Shown here one piece after another: positions 44,632-53,767 of a stretch of 64,000 bases of DNA (position 1 is its first letter; each line of letters starts with the position of its first letter). The position numbers were made by a program, and so were the translations under genes. Origin of the DNA: Micrococcus sp023147585 (GTDB lineage: Bacteria; Actinomycetota; Actinomycetes; Actinomycetales; Micrococcaceae); assembly GCF_044872765.1 (NCBI RefSeq), contig NZ_CP085253.1, positions 2,232,001 through 2,296,000 on the forward strand, in the 5' to 3' direction. The notes beneath the pieces were generated by a model. The model was given only the letters and a program-made list of their open reading frames with translations. It searched no databases and was not told where the DNA came from.

Positions 44632-46506
44632 GTGGCCGCCTCCGCCTCCACCCCGCCCGCCCCGGACTCGCCCCCGACGACGGCGCCCGCCGCCGCCCCG
44701 ACGACCGCCGGCCCCCTGCGGCCCCCGATCTCCGCGGCCGAGAGCGCCGAGCGCGTGCGGGCCCGTGGCGTGCTCTTCTACGCCGAGCACACGTTGCGGA
44801 CCATGCGCCGCTACGGGGCGGTCCTGATCGTCGGCGCGCTCGGCGAGCCGCTCCTCTACCTGCTCGCCATGGGCCTCGGGCTCGCCCAGCTCATGGGCGG
44901 TGGCGCCCCGCAGGAGGCCCTCGGCGGCGTCTCCTACGTCGCGTTCATCGCCCCCGCGCTGCTGGCCTCGGGCGCCCTGATGACGGCCTCCGTGGAGTTC
45001 TCCTACCCCGTCATGGGCGGGTTCCAGTGGCACAGGACGTACTACGCCGCGCAGGCCACCCCGCTGTCCCCGGCGCAGATCGCGCTCGGGCACCTCGCGG
45101 CCGTGAGCCTGCGGTTCCTCTTCCAGGCGGCCGTGTTCTTCGCGGTCATGCTGGCCTTCGGCGTGGTCTCGAGCCCGTGGGGCTGGCTGCAGGTGCTCAC
45201 GGCCACGCTCGGCGGCCTGGCCGTGGGCGCGCCGATCATGGCGTTCGCGGCGTCCCTCACGGAGGACAAGGGCCAGTTCGCCACCCTGCAGCGCCTCGTG
45301 ATCATGCCGCTGTTCCTCTTCTCGGCCACGTTCTACCCGCTCGACGCCCTGCCCGTGTGGCTGCGGTGGATCGGCTGGATCTCCCCGCAGTGGCACGCCG
45401 CCCAGCTCGGCCGCGTGCTCTCCTACGGCATGGCCGAGCCCGCCTGGCTCACGGCCGTGCACCTGCTCGTCCTGCTCGCCCTCGCCGGCATCGGCACGTG
45501 GCTCGCCGTCCGCGTCTACACGCGCCGGCTCGGCTGGATGCGGGGTGCCCCGGATCGCGACGCCGTCGCCGTGCCCCGCACGCGCACCGCCTCCCGCCTC
45601 GGGGGGAGGCCGAGCCCCGCCGAGGCGGCGTCGGCCGCCCGGCCCGGCGCGTCGTCGTCCGCGGCGGTGGGGTCGGCCGCGGACGCCGTGCCGCCCATGC
45701 CGCCCATCACGGTGCGCCGCGGCCCGCTGTCCGGCATGTACTCGGGGAACGTGCGGGCCGTCATGGAGCGGGCCCTCCTCTCCCTGAAGTCCAACAACTG
45801 GGTGGTGTTCTTCTCCGGCTTCTTCGAGCCGGTGCTGTACCTGGCCTCGATGGGCATCGGCCTGGGCACGCTCGTCGGCGACGTCACGGGTCCCGACGGC
45901 ACGCCCGTCCCGTACGGCATGTTCATCGCCCCGGCGCTGCTGGCGGTCTCCGCGATGAACGGCGCGATCTACGACTCCACGTGGAACGTGTTCTTCAAGC
46001 TGCGCTACGCCAAGACGTACCAGACCATGCTCGCCACCCGGCTGGGGCCGCTGGACGTGGCCGTCGGCGAGATCGCCATGGCCCTGCTGCGCGGGCTCAT
46101 CTACGCGGTCGGGTTCCTGATCGTCATGACGGTCGCCGGCCTGGTCACGTCGTGGACGGCCGTGCTCATGATCCCGGGCGCGCTGCTGGTGGCGCTCGGC
46201 TTCGCCTCCCTGGGCATGGCGGTCACCAGCTTCATGAAGACGTTCCAGCACATGGACTGGATCCAGATCGTCCTCATGCCGATGTTCCTCTTCTCCGCCA
46301 CGTTCTTCCCGCTCAGCGTGTATCCGCCGGCCATCCAGGGGGTCATCCAGGTGTTCCCGCTGTGGCACGCCGTGGAGATGATGCGCGCGCTCGCGGTGGG
46401 TGTGATGACGTGGGGCACGCTCGGGCACGTCGCCTACTTCGTGGCGATGGCCGCCGTGGGCGTGTGGCTCACCTCGCGGCGGCTGGGCGCGCTGTTCCTG
46501 CGCTGA
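44632..46506 (+). CDS. ABC-2 type permease with two fused transmembrane units
   Basis: A 624-residue protein formed of two complete ABC-2 membrane domains. Unit 1 spans about residues 45-300; unit 2 spans about 365-624. They share the same order of motifs, seen best in MPLFLFSATFYPLDALP with SPQWHAAQLGRVLSYG against MPMFLFSATFFPLSVYP with FPLWHAVEMMRALAVG. An Ala/Arg/Pro-rich linker (about 305-360) joins them. Six helices per unit would place both linker ends on the same, cytoplasmic side. NodJ-type permeases are normally single units that dimerise; this chain is a built-in heterodimer. The GTG start follows the ATPase stop by 3 bases. Confidence 0.85.
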   Translation: MAASASTPPAPDSPPTTAPAAAPTTAGPLRPPISAAESAERVRARGVLFYAEHTLRTMRRYGAVLIVGALGEPLLYLLAMGLGLAQLMGGGAPQEALGGVSYVAFIAPALLASGALMTASVEFSYPVMGGFQWHRTYYAAQATPLSPAQIALGHLAAVSLRFLFQAAVFFAVMLAFGVVSSPWGWLQVLTATLGGLAVGAPIMAFAASLTEDKGQFATLQRLVIMPLFLFSATFYPLDALPVWLRWIGWISPQWHAAQLGRVLSYGMAEPAWLTAVHLLVLLALAGIGTWLAVRVYTRRLGWMRGAPDRDAVAVPRTRTASRLGGRPSPAEAASAARPGASSSAAVGSAADAVPPMPPITVRRGPLSGMYSGNVRAVMERALLSLKSNNWVVFFSGFFEPVLYLASMGIGLGTLVGDVTGPDGTPVPYGMFIAPALLAVSAMNGAIYDSTWNVFFKLRYAKTYQTMLATRLGPLDVAVGEIAMALLRGLIYAVGFLIVMTVAGLVTSWTAVLMIPGALLVALGFASLGMAVTSFMKTFQHMDWIQIVLMPMFLFSATFFPLSVYPPAIQGVIQVFPLWHAVEMMRALAVGVMTWGTLGHVAYFVAMAAVGVWLTSRRLGALFLR

Positions 46507-46543
46507 GGGTGCCCGGCCCGGTGCCGCGCGTCGGTGGTGCCGC

Positions 46544-48031
46544 TCAGGCCGCGCGGGCCCGGGACCGACGGCGGCGCAGCAGGTCCGCGCCCGCGGAGAC
46601 CAGCACGAGGGCCCAGCTGCCGGCCACCACCGCCAGCGCGCTGCCGCCCGCCACGCCGTACTCGTGGGCGGTGGGGGCGTGGCCCGTGCCCGCGAGGGCG
46701 GAGAAGTACACGCCGGTGACCATGGCCAGGCCGATCGAGGTGCCCACGCGCTGCGCGGTCTGGGCGACGCCGCCGGCCGACCCCGCCTCCTCGGGGAGGA
46801 CGTCGTCCATCATGAGCACCTGGGCGCTCGTCATGATGAGCGCCTGGGACGCGCCCTGCGGGATGAGCAGCGCGGCGAGCGTCCAGAGGGGCCACGCGCC
46901 GTCGGCCACGCGGACGAAGGCGAGCATGAGGGCGAGCATGGAGGCCACGCCCAGGGCCGCGCCCGTGAACACGAACCACGGGCCGAACCGGTGCACCTGC
47001 GAGCCGATCCACGTGGAGGACGCCGTCACCAGGAGGGCGGAGGCCAGGGTGATCATGCCCGCCGCGAGGGCGGAGTGCCCCAGGCCCTGCTGCACGAACA
47101 CCGCGATGACGGCGAACGCGCCCGGCATGGTGCCCATGTAGACGGAGGTGTGCAGGGTGGCGAACGTGAACGAGGGGCGCCGCAGCAGGGCCGGGTCCAC
47201 CATGGGGTGGACTCCCGTGTGCGGGGCGGCGGCCCGCACCCGCTTCTCCCACAGCCACCACGCGGTGAGCAGGGCGGCCGCCATGGCCAGCAGCCACCAG
47301 GTGCCCGGCAGGATGAACGGGAGCATGAGGGACACGGTGGCCGCCCCCAGCAGCACGACGCCGACGGGATCCAGGGCGCGCAGCCCGCGCGGGACGACGG
47401 CGGCGGTCCGCGTCGGCGGGTGCAGCCACAGCACGCCCAGGAGCAGGGCGAGCAGCCCGATCGGGGCGTTGACGAGGAACGACGCGCGCCACCCCGCCTC
47501 CGGACCGAGCAGCCCCATGAGCAGCCCGCCCAGGAGCGGCCCCACCGCCACGCCCAGGCCGATCACGGTGCCGAACATCCCGTAGGCCGTGCCGCGCGCC
47601 CGCCCGGAGAAGGTGGACTGGATGACCCCGATGATCTGCGGGTTGAACAGTCCCGCGCCGATGCCCATCAGGAGCCGGGCACCGTTGAGCACCACGGGGC
47701 TCCAGGCCAGGCCCGCGAGCAGCGAGCCGAGGACGTACACCGCGATCCCGGCGAGGAACAGCGGCTTGCGGCCCCACAGGTCGCCGGCCCGTCCGGCCGC
47801 CACGAGGACGACGCCGAACGTGAGGGTGTAGCCCGAGAGCACCCACTGGAGGTCCGCGCTGCTCGCCCCCAGGCCCGACTCGATCGCGGGCAGGGCCACG
47901 TTCACCACGGACACGCTCATGAGCGACAGGAACAGCGGCATCAGGAGGATCGCGAGCACGCGCCGCTGCTCCGGGGTGAAGTGGGCGTCTGCGGGGCCGG
48001 GCGCGGCCGCGGGAGAGGAGGTGGGGGTCAC
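46544..48031 (-). CDS. MFS efflux transporter (DHA2/EmrB-like, 14 helices)
   Basis: A 495-residue proton-driven exporter with about 14 hydrophobic helices. It shows the DHA signatures: FLSLMSVSVVNVALPAIE in helix 1, GRAGDLWGRKPLF after helix 2, and GVAVGPLLGGLLMG (motif C of antiporters) in helix 5. Multidrug or antiseptic efflux is the usual role. The GTG at 48031 lies 6 bases after a TATCCT box on the minus strand (48038-48043), so it is likely leaderless. Converges with the fused permease gene across a 37-base gap without a clear terminator. Confidence 0.83.
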   Translation of the reverse strand: MTPTSSPAAAPGPADAHFTPEQRRVLAILLMPLFLSLMSVSVVNVALPAIESGLGASSADLQWVLSGYTLTFGVVLVAAGRAGDLWGRKPLFLAGIAVYVLGSLLAGLAWSPVVLNGARLLMGIGAGLFNPQIIGVIQSTFSGRARGTAYGMFGTVIGLGVAVGPLLGGLLMGLLGPEAGWRASFLVNAPIGLLALLLGVLWLHPPTRTAAVVPRGLRALDPVGVVLLGAATVSLMLPFILPGTWWLLAMAAALLTAWWLWEKRVRAAAPHTGVHPMVDPALLRRPSFTFATLHTSVYMGTMPGAFAVIAVFVQQGLGHSALAAGMITLASALLVTASSTWIGSQVHRFGPWFVFTGAALGVASMLALMLAFVRVADGAWPLWTLAALLIPQGASQALIMTSAQVLMMDDVLPEEAGSAGGVAQTAQRVGTSIGLAMVTGVYFSALAGTGHAPTAHEYGVAGGSALAVVAGSWALVLVSAGADLLRRRRSRARAA

Positions 48032-48129
48032 CGCCCAAGGATAGGGCCCGTGCGCCGCTCGATTCGGAGCGCGGCGCCCGCGTGCGGGATGATGGTGGCC
48101 AGCCTCGTCCGCCTCCCGTCAGGATCCCC

Positions 48130-48654
48130 ATGTCCAGCAGCCTGCCCACCGGTTCCGCCGCTCCCAGCCGTCGCGCCCGCGCCTCCCGCGCGGGACTGCC
48201 CATCGGCTCCACCGCCTTCACGGTGATGATCATCGTGCTCCTGGTGGCCATCGTCTTCGCGGCCAACGCGAACGACGTCATCGGCTGGCTCGTGGTGGCC
48301 ATCGCCGCGGGGTGGCTGGTCTTCGCGGTGATCGTGTTCCTGCAGCTGCGCGCGGGCGTGCGCTCGGCGGCGGCCACGGTGGACCGCACCGTGTCCACGG
48401 TGCGCGCCGACGTCGCCGCCCTCGGCAAGCCCATGGTGCGCGGCGAGACCGTGGAGCCCGTGGTCGACCCGATGCGGGACACCAAGCTGGACCACTCCTT
48501 CAAGATCGTCCAGGTGCAGGCCCGCGTGGTGAAGGAGCAGCTCGCCGCGGAGGGCGGCATGGACCGCGAGATGGTGGACCGCGCCCTCGAGACCATCCAC
48601 ATCACCTCCGCCAACGCGCGGGACATGCTGACGGACGACAGGGCCGCGCGATGA
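48130..48654 (+). CDS. Hypothetical membrane protein, two helices plus charged C-terminal half
   Basis: A 174-residue protein. Residues 1-25 are basic and polar, followed by two helices (about 29-48 and 51-71, the second holding WLVVAIAAGWLVFAVIVFLQ). The C-terminal about 100 residues are polar and helical (TVDRTVSTVRADVAAL, then VVKEQLAAEGGMDREMVDRA). No family recognised. Its stop overlaps the xthA start by 4 bases (ATGA), so the two are translationally coupled. Confidence 0.7.
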   Translation: MSSSLPTGSAAPSRRARASRAGLPIGSTAFTVMIIVLLVAIVFAANANDVIGWLVVAIAAGWLVFAVIVFLQLRAGVRSAAATVDRTVSTVRADVAALGKPMVRGETVEPVVDPMRDTKLDHSFKIVQVQARVVKEQLAAEGGMDREMVDRALETIHITSANARDMLTDDRAAR

Positions 48655-49538
48655 GCGAGTCGACGCCGGCCGAGCCCGTCGTTCACGCGAACGCGGGCGC
48701 CCCCAAGGCCGACGGCGCGGTGCGCATCGCCACCGTGAACGTCAACGGCATCCGCGCCTCCCACCGCAAGGGCATGGTCCAGTGGTTCGCCGGCCGCGGC
48801 GTGGACGTGCTGACGCTGCAGGAGGTCCGCGCACCCCGCGCGATCACGGAGAAGCTCGTCCCCGAGATCGTGGGCGGCGAGTGGACCGAGGTCCACGTCG
48901 CGGACCACGAGGCCGCCGCGAAGGGCTGCGCCGGCGTCGCGATCGCTTCGCGCTTCCCCATCGAGGACGTGCGCGCGGGCATCAGGGACGAGCGCGGGTA
49001 CTTCGACGACGCCGGCCGCTGGCTCGAGGCGGACCTGCGCCTGCCGGACGGCTCGCTCCTGACCGTGGTCTCCGCCTACGTGCACTCGGGCGAGGCCGGC
49101 ACCCCCAAGCAGGACGACAAGTACCTCTTCCTCGGCGAGATGTCCCGCCGCCTGGCCGAGCTCTCCGCCGCCAGCCACCCGGCCCTCGTGACGGGCGACC
49201 TCAACGTGGGCCACACCGAGCGGGACATCAAGAACTGGAAGGGCAACCTGACGAAGGCCGGCTTCCTCCCCGAGGAGCGCGCCTACTTCGACCGCTTCTT
49301 CGGCGAGCTCGGCTGGGTGGACGTGCACCGCGCCCTCGCCGGGGACGTGCCCGGCCCCTACACGTGGTGGTCCATGCGCGGGAAGGCGTTCGACACGGAC
49401 GCGGGCTGGCGCATCGACTACCACATGGCCACCCCGGACCTCGCCGAGAGGGCGAGCGGCGCCGTCGTGGACCGTGCCCCCAGCTGGGCCACCCGCTTCT
49501 CCGACCACGCCCCGCTCGTGGTCGACTACCAGTACTGA
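48651..49538 (+). CDS. xthA: Exodeoxyribonuclease III (AP endonuclease)
   Basis: Base-excision repair nuclease of 295 residues. The catalytic EEP-family motifs are ATVNVNGIRAS, LTLQEVRA (metal Glu), VTGDLNVGHTERDIKN and the final SDHAPLVVDY. The first 22 residues are an extra, poorly conserved extension. The ATG overlaps the preceding hypothetical gene by 4 bases. trpS follows after 31 bases. Confidence 0.92.
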   Translation: MSESTPAEPVVHANAGAPKADGAVRIATVNVNGIRASHRKGMVQWFAGRGVDVLTLQEVRAPRAITEKLVPEIVGGEWTEVHVADHEAAAKGCAGVAIASRFPIEDVRAGIRDERGYFDDAGRWLEADLRLPDGSLLTVVSAYVHSGEAGTPKQDDKYLFLGEMSRRLAELSAASHPALVTGDLNVGHTERDIKNWKGNLTKAGFLPEERAYFDRFFGELGWVDVHRALAGDVPGPYTWWSMRGKAFDTDAGWRIDYHMATPDLAERASGAVVDRAPSWATRFSDHAPLVVDYQY

Positions 49539-49569
49539 CCCCCACCGACGCGAAGCATCGAGGCACGCC

Positions 49570-50658
49570 GTGAACACCCCCCAGAAGAAGAACACCGTGC
49601 AGGACGTCCTGGCCACCGACGTCTCCGCCACCGCCCACCTCACCGGCGCCTCCACGCGCCACCGCGTGCTCTCCGGCATGCAGCCCTCCGCGGACTCCCT
49701 GCACCTGGGCAACTACCTCGGTGCGCTCGTGAACTGGGTGAGGACGCAGGACGACTTCGACGCCTACTTCTTCATCCCCGACCTGCACGCCATCACGGTG
49801 CCGCAGGACCCGGACGCCCTGGCCCAGCGCACCCGCGTGGCGGCCGCCCAGTTCATCGCCGGCGGGATCGACCCCGAGCGCTCCACGCTGTTCGTGCAGT
49901 CCCAGGTCCCCGAGCACGCGCAGCTCGCGTGGATCCTCACGTGCATGACCGGCATGGGCGAGGCCATGCGGATGACCCAGTTCAAGGACAAGTCCGCCAA
50001 GCAGGGCGCCGACGCCGCCGGCGTGGGCCTGCTGGCCTACCCCATGCTCATGGCCGCGGACATCCTGCTCTACCAGCCGCACGGCGTGCCCGTGGGCGAC
50101 GACCAGCGCCAGCACGTGGAGCTCACCCGCGTCCTCGCGCAGCGCTTCAACCACCACCACGGCGAGACGTTCGTGGTGCCCACGGGCTTCTACCCGGAGA
50201 CCGGCGCGCGCATCTACGACCTGCAGAACCCGACCGCGAAGATGTCCAAGTCCGCGGAATCCCCGAACGGACTGATCAACATCCTCGACGAGCCGAAGGT
50301 GATCGCCAAGCGCATCAGGTCCGCCGTGACCGACGACGGCACGGAGGTCCGCTTCGACCGCGACGCCAAGCCCGGCGTCTCCAACCTGCTGACCATCCTC
50401 TCGGCCGTCACGGACACCCCGATCGCCCAGCTCGAGGAGCGCTACGTCGGGAAGATGTACGGCCACCTCAAGGTGGACGTGGCGGACGCCGTCGTCGAGC
50501 GCCTGAGCCCGATCCGGGAGCGCGCCACCGAGCTGCTCGCCGACCCCGCCGAGCTGGACCGGATCCTCGCCGTGGGCGCGGCCAAGGCCCGCGAGGTGGC
50601 CACCCCGGTGCTCCAGGACGTGTACGGCCGGCTCGGCTTCCTTCCTCCGCTCGGCTGA
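49570..50658 (+). CDS. trpS: Tryptophanyl-tRNA synthetase
   Basis: Class I synthetase of 362 residues that charges tRNA-Trp. Class signatures are present as SGMQPSADSLHLGNYLGA (HIGH-like HLGN) and KMSKS (in NPTAKMSKSAESPNG). Tryptophan-site features (DLHAIT, GVPVGDDQRQHVELTR) fit the bacterial enzyme. A GTG at 49570 was chosen; an N-terminal extension of about 28 residues precedes the core. No T-box or attenuator was seen in the short gap from xthA. Confidence 0.94.
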   Translation: MNTPQKKNTVQDVLATDVSATAHLTGASTRHRVLSGMQPSADSLHLGNYLGALVNWVRTQDDFDAYFFIPDLHAITVPQDPDALAQRTRVAAAQFIAGGIDPERSTLFVQSQVPEHAQLAWILTCMTGMGEAMRMTQFKDKSAKQGADAAGVGLLAYPMLMAADILLYQPHGVPVGDDQRQHVELTRVLAQRFNHHHGETFVVPTGFYPETGARIYDLQNPTAKMSKSAESPNGLINILDEPKVIAKRIRSAVTDDGTEVRFDRDAKPGVSNLLTILSAVTDTPIAQLEERYVGKMYGHLKVDVADAVVERLSPIRERATELLADPAELDRILAVGAAKAREVATPVLQDVYGRLGFLPPLG

Positions 50659-50807
50659 GGCCGCTCCTCCCTTCGTCGCGGCAGGATCATCCCCGCGGGG
50701 GAGGCGCCCGCCCCGGGCCCTGTGTCACGCTGGGGCCGGCGCCCGCGACGGGCGGGCGCCGCCCGCCCCGTGCACGGGACGCGGGCCTCAGCGCAGAGGG
50801 AGAGCAC

Positions 50808-51569
50808 GTGAGCCACACCGTCCACACGACCGCGGGGGCACGCTCCCCGGGTGATGCGATGCCGTTCGGCGGGGTCGAGCCGATCCTGGAGACCGAGAAC
50901 CTGGTGAAGGTCTACGGTCGCGGCGAGTCCCGCTTCGACGCGCTCAAGGGCGTCACCCTCCAGCTGCGCGCGGGGGAGTCCGTGGCCGTCGTGGGCAAGT
51001 CCGGCTCGGGCAAGTCCACCCTGATGCACCTGCTCGCGCTGCTGGACCGCCCGACCTCCGGCGTCGTCGCGATGGACGGCCGGCCGGTCTCGGGCGTGAG
51101 CCCTGCCGAGGTGTCCCGCCTGCGCAACGCGACCTTCGGGTTCGTGTTCCAGCAGTTCTTCCTCAACGGGAACCAGAGCGTGCTGGAGAACGTGGTGCTG
51201 CCGCTCAAGATCGCGGGCGTGCCCCGCCGCGAGCGCCGGGAGCGCGGCATGGACGTGCTCGCCCAGCTCGGGATGGCGGACAAGGCCGGCAACCGGGCCA
51301 CCGACCTCTCGGGCGGCCAGAAGCAGCGCGTGTGCATCGCCCGCGCCCTGGTCAACCGCCCCACGGTGCTCTTCGCGGACGAGCCCACGGGCAACCTGGA
51401 CTCGGCCACCTCGCGGTCCGTGGAGGACATCCTCTTCGGCCTCCAGCGGGAGCAGGGCATCACCCTCGTGGTGGTCACGCACGACGACGACCTCGCGGCA
51501 CGCTGCGACCGTCGGCTCGTGATGCAGGACGGGATGATCGTGGACGAGGAGTCGGGGGCGCGCGCATGA
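50808..51569 (+). CDS. ABC transporter ATP-binding protein (MacB/LolD type)
   Basis: A 253-residue ATPase of the MacB/LolD/FtsE group. Walker A VGKSGSGKST, Q-loop VFQQFFLNGNQSVLENV, signature LSGGQKQR, Walker B VLFADEPTGNLDS and H-loop VVVTHDDDLA are intact. The GTG start at 50808 follows AGAGGGAGAG. A 149-base gap precedes it. The permease gene overlaps its stop by 4 bases. These pairs move lipoproteins or peptides, or work as mechanotransducers; the role here is not evident. Confidence 0.88.
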   Translation: MSHTVHTTAGARSPGDAMPFGGVEPILETENLVKVYGRGESRFDALKGVTLQLRAGESVAVVGKSGSGKSTLMHLLALLDRPTSGVVAMDGRPVSGVSPAEVSRLRNATFGFVFQQFFLNGNQSVLENVVLPLKIAGVPRRERRERGMDVLAQLGMADKAGNRATDLSGGQKQRVCIARALVNRPTVLFADEPTGNLDSATSRSVEDILFGLQREQGITLVVVTHDDDLAARCDRRLVMQDGMIVDEESGARA

Positions 51570-52849
51570 GGACCACGGACCTGGTGGGCACCGCGCTCGC
51601 CAACACGATGCGCTCCAAGCTGCGCACCTTCCTGACCGTGATCGCGATCGTGATCGGCGCGTTCACCCTCACCCTGACCACGGGCCTCGGCGCCGGCATC
51701 AACAAGTACGTGGACAACATGGTGGAGGGCTTCGGCGCCCCGGACGAGATGACCGTGACCAAGCAGGCGGACATGGGCAGCGGGTTCTCCATGGGCGGGG
51801 CGCCCTCCGAGTACGACCCCGAGGGGGCCTCCTCCGGGGAGATGTTCGGCATGCCCCTGCTCACGGGGAAGGACCTCGAGACGATCCGGGACGCCGAGCA
51901 CGTGACGGCCGTGGAGACCGCCCGCCTCGTGGAGCCGGAGTTCATCGAGGGCGCGGACGGCCGCCAGTGGGCCGTGCCCTTCATGGGAGCCTCGTACGAG
52001 ATCGGCACGCTCTCCATGGCCGCCGGGCGTGAGCCCGCCGAGGACGCGGCCGAGATCACGGTGCCGACGGACTGGGTCGAGGCGCTGGGCGGCACGGAGC
52101 CTGAGGACGTCCTCGGGCAGACGGTGACCCTGGTGGCCGCGGATCCGCTGGGCGAGCAGAGCGGGATGGAGGCGGAGGTGGTCGGCGTGACCGAGGCCGT
52201 CGCCTCGGGCTCGGGTGTCGGGCCGGTGCCCTCCCGCGCCGTCGAGGACCGCCTGCACGAGATCCAGACCGCAGGGCTGCCCGAGGAGCAGCGCGACACC
52301 TACTTCTCCGCCACGGTGACGGTGGAGGGCATGCCCGAGAACGAGGCGGCCGTGCAGGCGGCCCTCGCGGAGCAGGGCTACTCCGCCCAGACCCTCGAGG
52401 ACCAGCTCGGCGTGATCCGAGGGATCATCGACGCGGTGACGTGGGTGCTCAACGGCTTCGCCCTGATCGCCCTGCTGGCGGCCAGCTTCGGCATCATCAA
52501 CACCCTCCTCATGGCGGTGCAGGAGCGCACCCGGGAGATCGGCCTCATGAAGGCCCTCGGCATGACGGGCGGCCGGATCTTCGGGCTCTTCACCCTGGAG
52601 GCCGTGATGATCGGCCTGCTGGGGTCGCTGATCGGCATCGGGCTGGGCGTGGCCGTGGGCCTGACCGCGAACGCGCTGCTCACGCAGGGCGCCCTGAGCG
52701 GGGTCACCGGCTTGGTGCTGTACGCCGTCGAGCCGCTCTCCCTGCTGCTGATCGCCCTGCTGATCCTGGCGATCGCGTTCCTGGCCGGCACCCTTCCCGC
52801 CGCCCGGGCCGCCCGCAAGGACCCCATCGAGGCACTGCGCTACGAGTGA
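51566..52849 (+). CDS. MacB-type ABC permease (FtsX-like)
   Basis: A 427-residue permease with one helix at residues about 18-42 and three at the C-terminus (from about 290), separated by a large extracytoplasmic MacB_PCD domain. The FtsX-like mark LMAVQERTREIGLMKALGMT links helix 2 and the next segment, and the chain ends with ARKDPIEALRYE, which is typical. An unusual Met/Gly/Ser-rich loop (near residues 70-95) lies within the extracytoplasmic domain. ATGA overlap with the ATPase gene. No MacA-like adaptor gene adjoins. Confidence 0.88.
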   Translation: MRTTDLVGTALANTMRSKLRTFLTVIAIVIGAFTLTLTTGLGAGINKYVDNMVEGFGAPDEMTVTKQADMGSGFSMGGAPSEYDPEGASSGEMFGMPLLTGKDLETIRDAEHVTAVETARLVEPEFIEGADGRQWAVPFMGASYEIGTLSMAAGREPAEDAAEITVPTDWVEALGGTEPEDVLGQTVTLVAADPLGEQSGMEAEVVGVTEAVASGSGVGPVPSRAVEDRLHEIQTAGLPEEQRDTYFSATVTVEGMPENEAAVQAALAEQGYSAQTLEDQLGVIRGIIDAVTWVLNGFALIALLAASFGIINTLLMAVQERTREIGLMKALGMTGGRIFGLFTLEAVMIGLLGSLIGIGLGVAVGLTANALLTQGALSGVTGLVLYAVEPLSLLLIALLILAIAFLAGTLPAARAARKDPIEALRYE

Positions 52850-52896
52850 GCGGCCCCGCCCACGCCTGAGTCCACCATCCCCTGAGAGGAACCGAC

Positions 52897-53580
52897 ATGA
52901 CGACCACCCCTCCCCAGAACCCGAGCCCCTACGGTGAGCCCGACCCGATCGACCGGCCCCAGTACTCCACTCCGGGCCAGTACCCCGCCGCAGGCCAGTA
53001 CCCCGCGCCCAGCCAGGACCCCGCACCGGGCACGGCCCCCGGCTCGCGGTACGGCACCCAGCCGTACGCACCGATGGGCCAGGGCGGTGTCCTCCCCGAG
53101 CCTCGCCGGCACCGCACCCTGCTGACCCTCACCCTGGCGTCCGCGGCGCTGTGGCTGCTCGCGAACGTCCCCCCGCTCTTCGGACTCGACGACATGATGC
53201 GCGTGGTCCGCGAGTCCGTCTCGGCCGAGGGCGGCGTTCCGCCGGAGGACGTCGACAGGTTCGAGGCCTTCTTCCGGGCCTCGTTCATCGGCGGCGTCGT
53301 GGTGGCCCTGCTGATCGGCCTCGCCGTGTACGCCCTCGTGTACTTCGGCCTTCGGGCCGTGAAGAACTGGGCGCGGATCGTGGGCATCGTCGCCGCGATC
53401 CTGGGCACGCTCGGCGCCCTCGCCGGACTCCTCAGCTTCACCACGTTCCCCGGCCTCGCGGGCGTGATCGCGTCCCTGGCCAGCCTCGGCCTCCTGGTCG
53501 TGAACATCCTGTGGCTGGTGAACGCGTTCAGTGGCGAGGAGGCCGCCTACACCCGGCAGGGCCGCCCCGCCGGCGCCTGA
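52897..53580 (+). CDS. Hypothetical proline/tyrosine-rich membrane protein
   Basis: A 227-residue protein. The first about 75 residues are disordered and rich in Pro, Gln, Tyr and Gly, with repeats of GQYPA (near residues 27-37). Four hydrophobic helices follow (about 74-92, 132-155, 160-180 and 185-207). This layout is common in actinobacterial DUF4064/Tic20-like small membrane proteins, but I do not assign a family firmly. The ATG follows GAGAGGA. It may share a transcript with the ABC genes upstream (47-base gap). Confidence 0.65.
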   Translation: MTTTPPQNPSPYGEPDPIDRPQYSTPGQYPAAGQYPAPSQDPAPGTAPGSRYGTQPYAPMGQGGVLPEPRRHRTLLTLTLASAALWLLANVPPLFGLDDMMRVVRESVSAEGGVPPEDVDRFEAFFRASFIGGVVVALLIGLAVYALVYFGLRAVKNWARIVGIVAAILGTLGALAGLLSFTTFPGLAGVIASLASLGLLVVNILWLVNAFSGEEAAYTRQGRPAGA

Positions 53581-53767
53581 CCTCGGCGCTCGACCGTCGC
53601 GGACCCTCCACCCTCGCCTGCCCGTTCCGTGAGCGCATCCGGCTCCGCCGCGACGCACGGTGCTCAGCGGACCCCGGCCGACCGAAACGACTCCCGCACC
53701 GGAGGGGGAATCCCTGAACAGTCCCCCTCCTGTGCGGGTGTTGTCGCATCCGGGGGAGGATGGGGAC

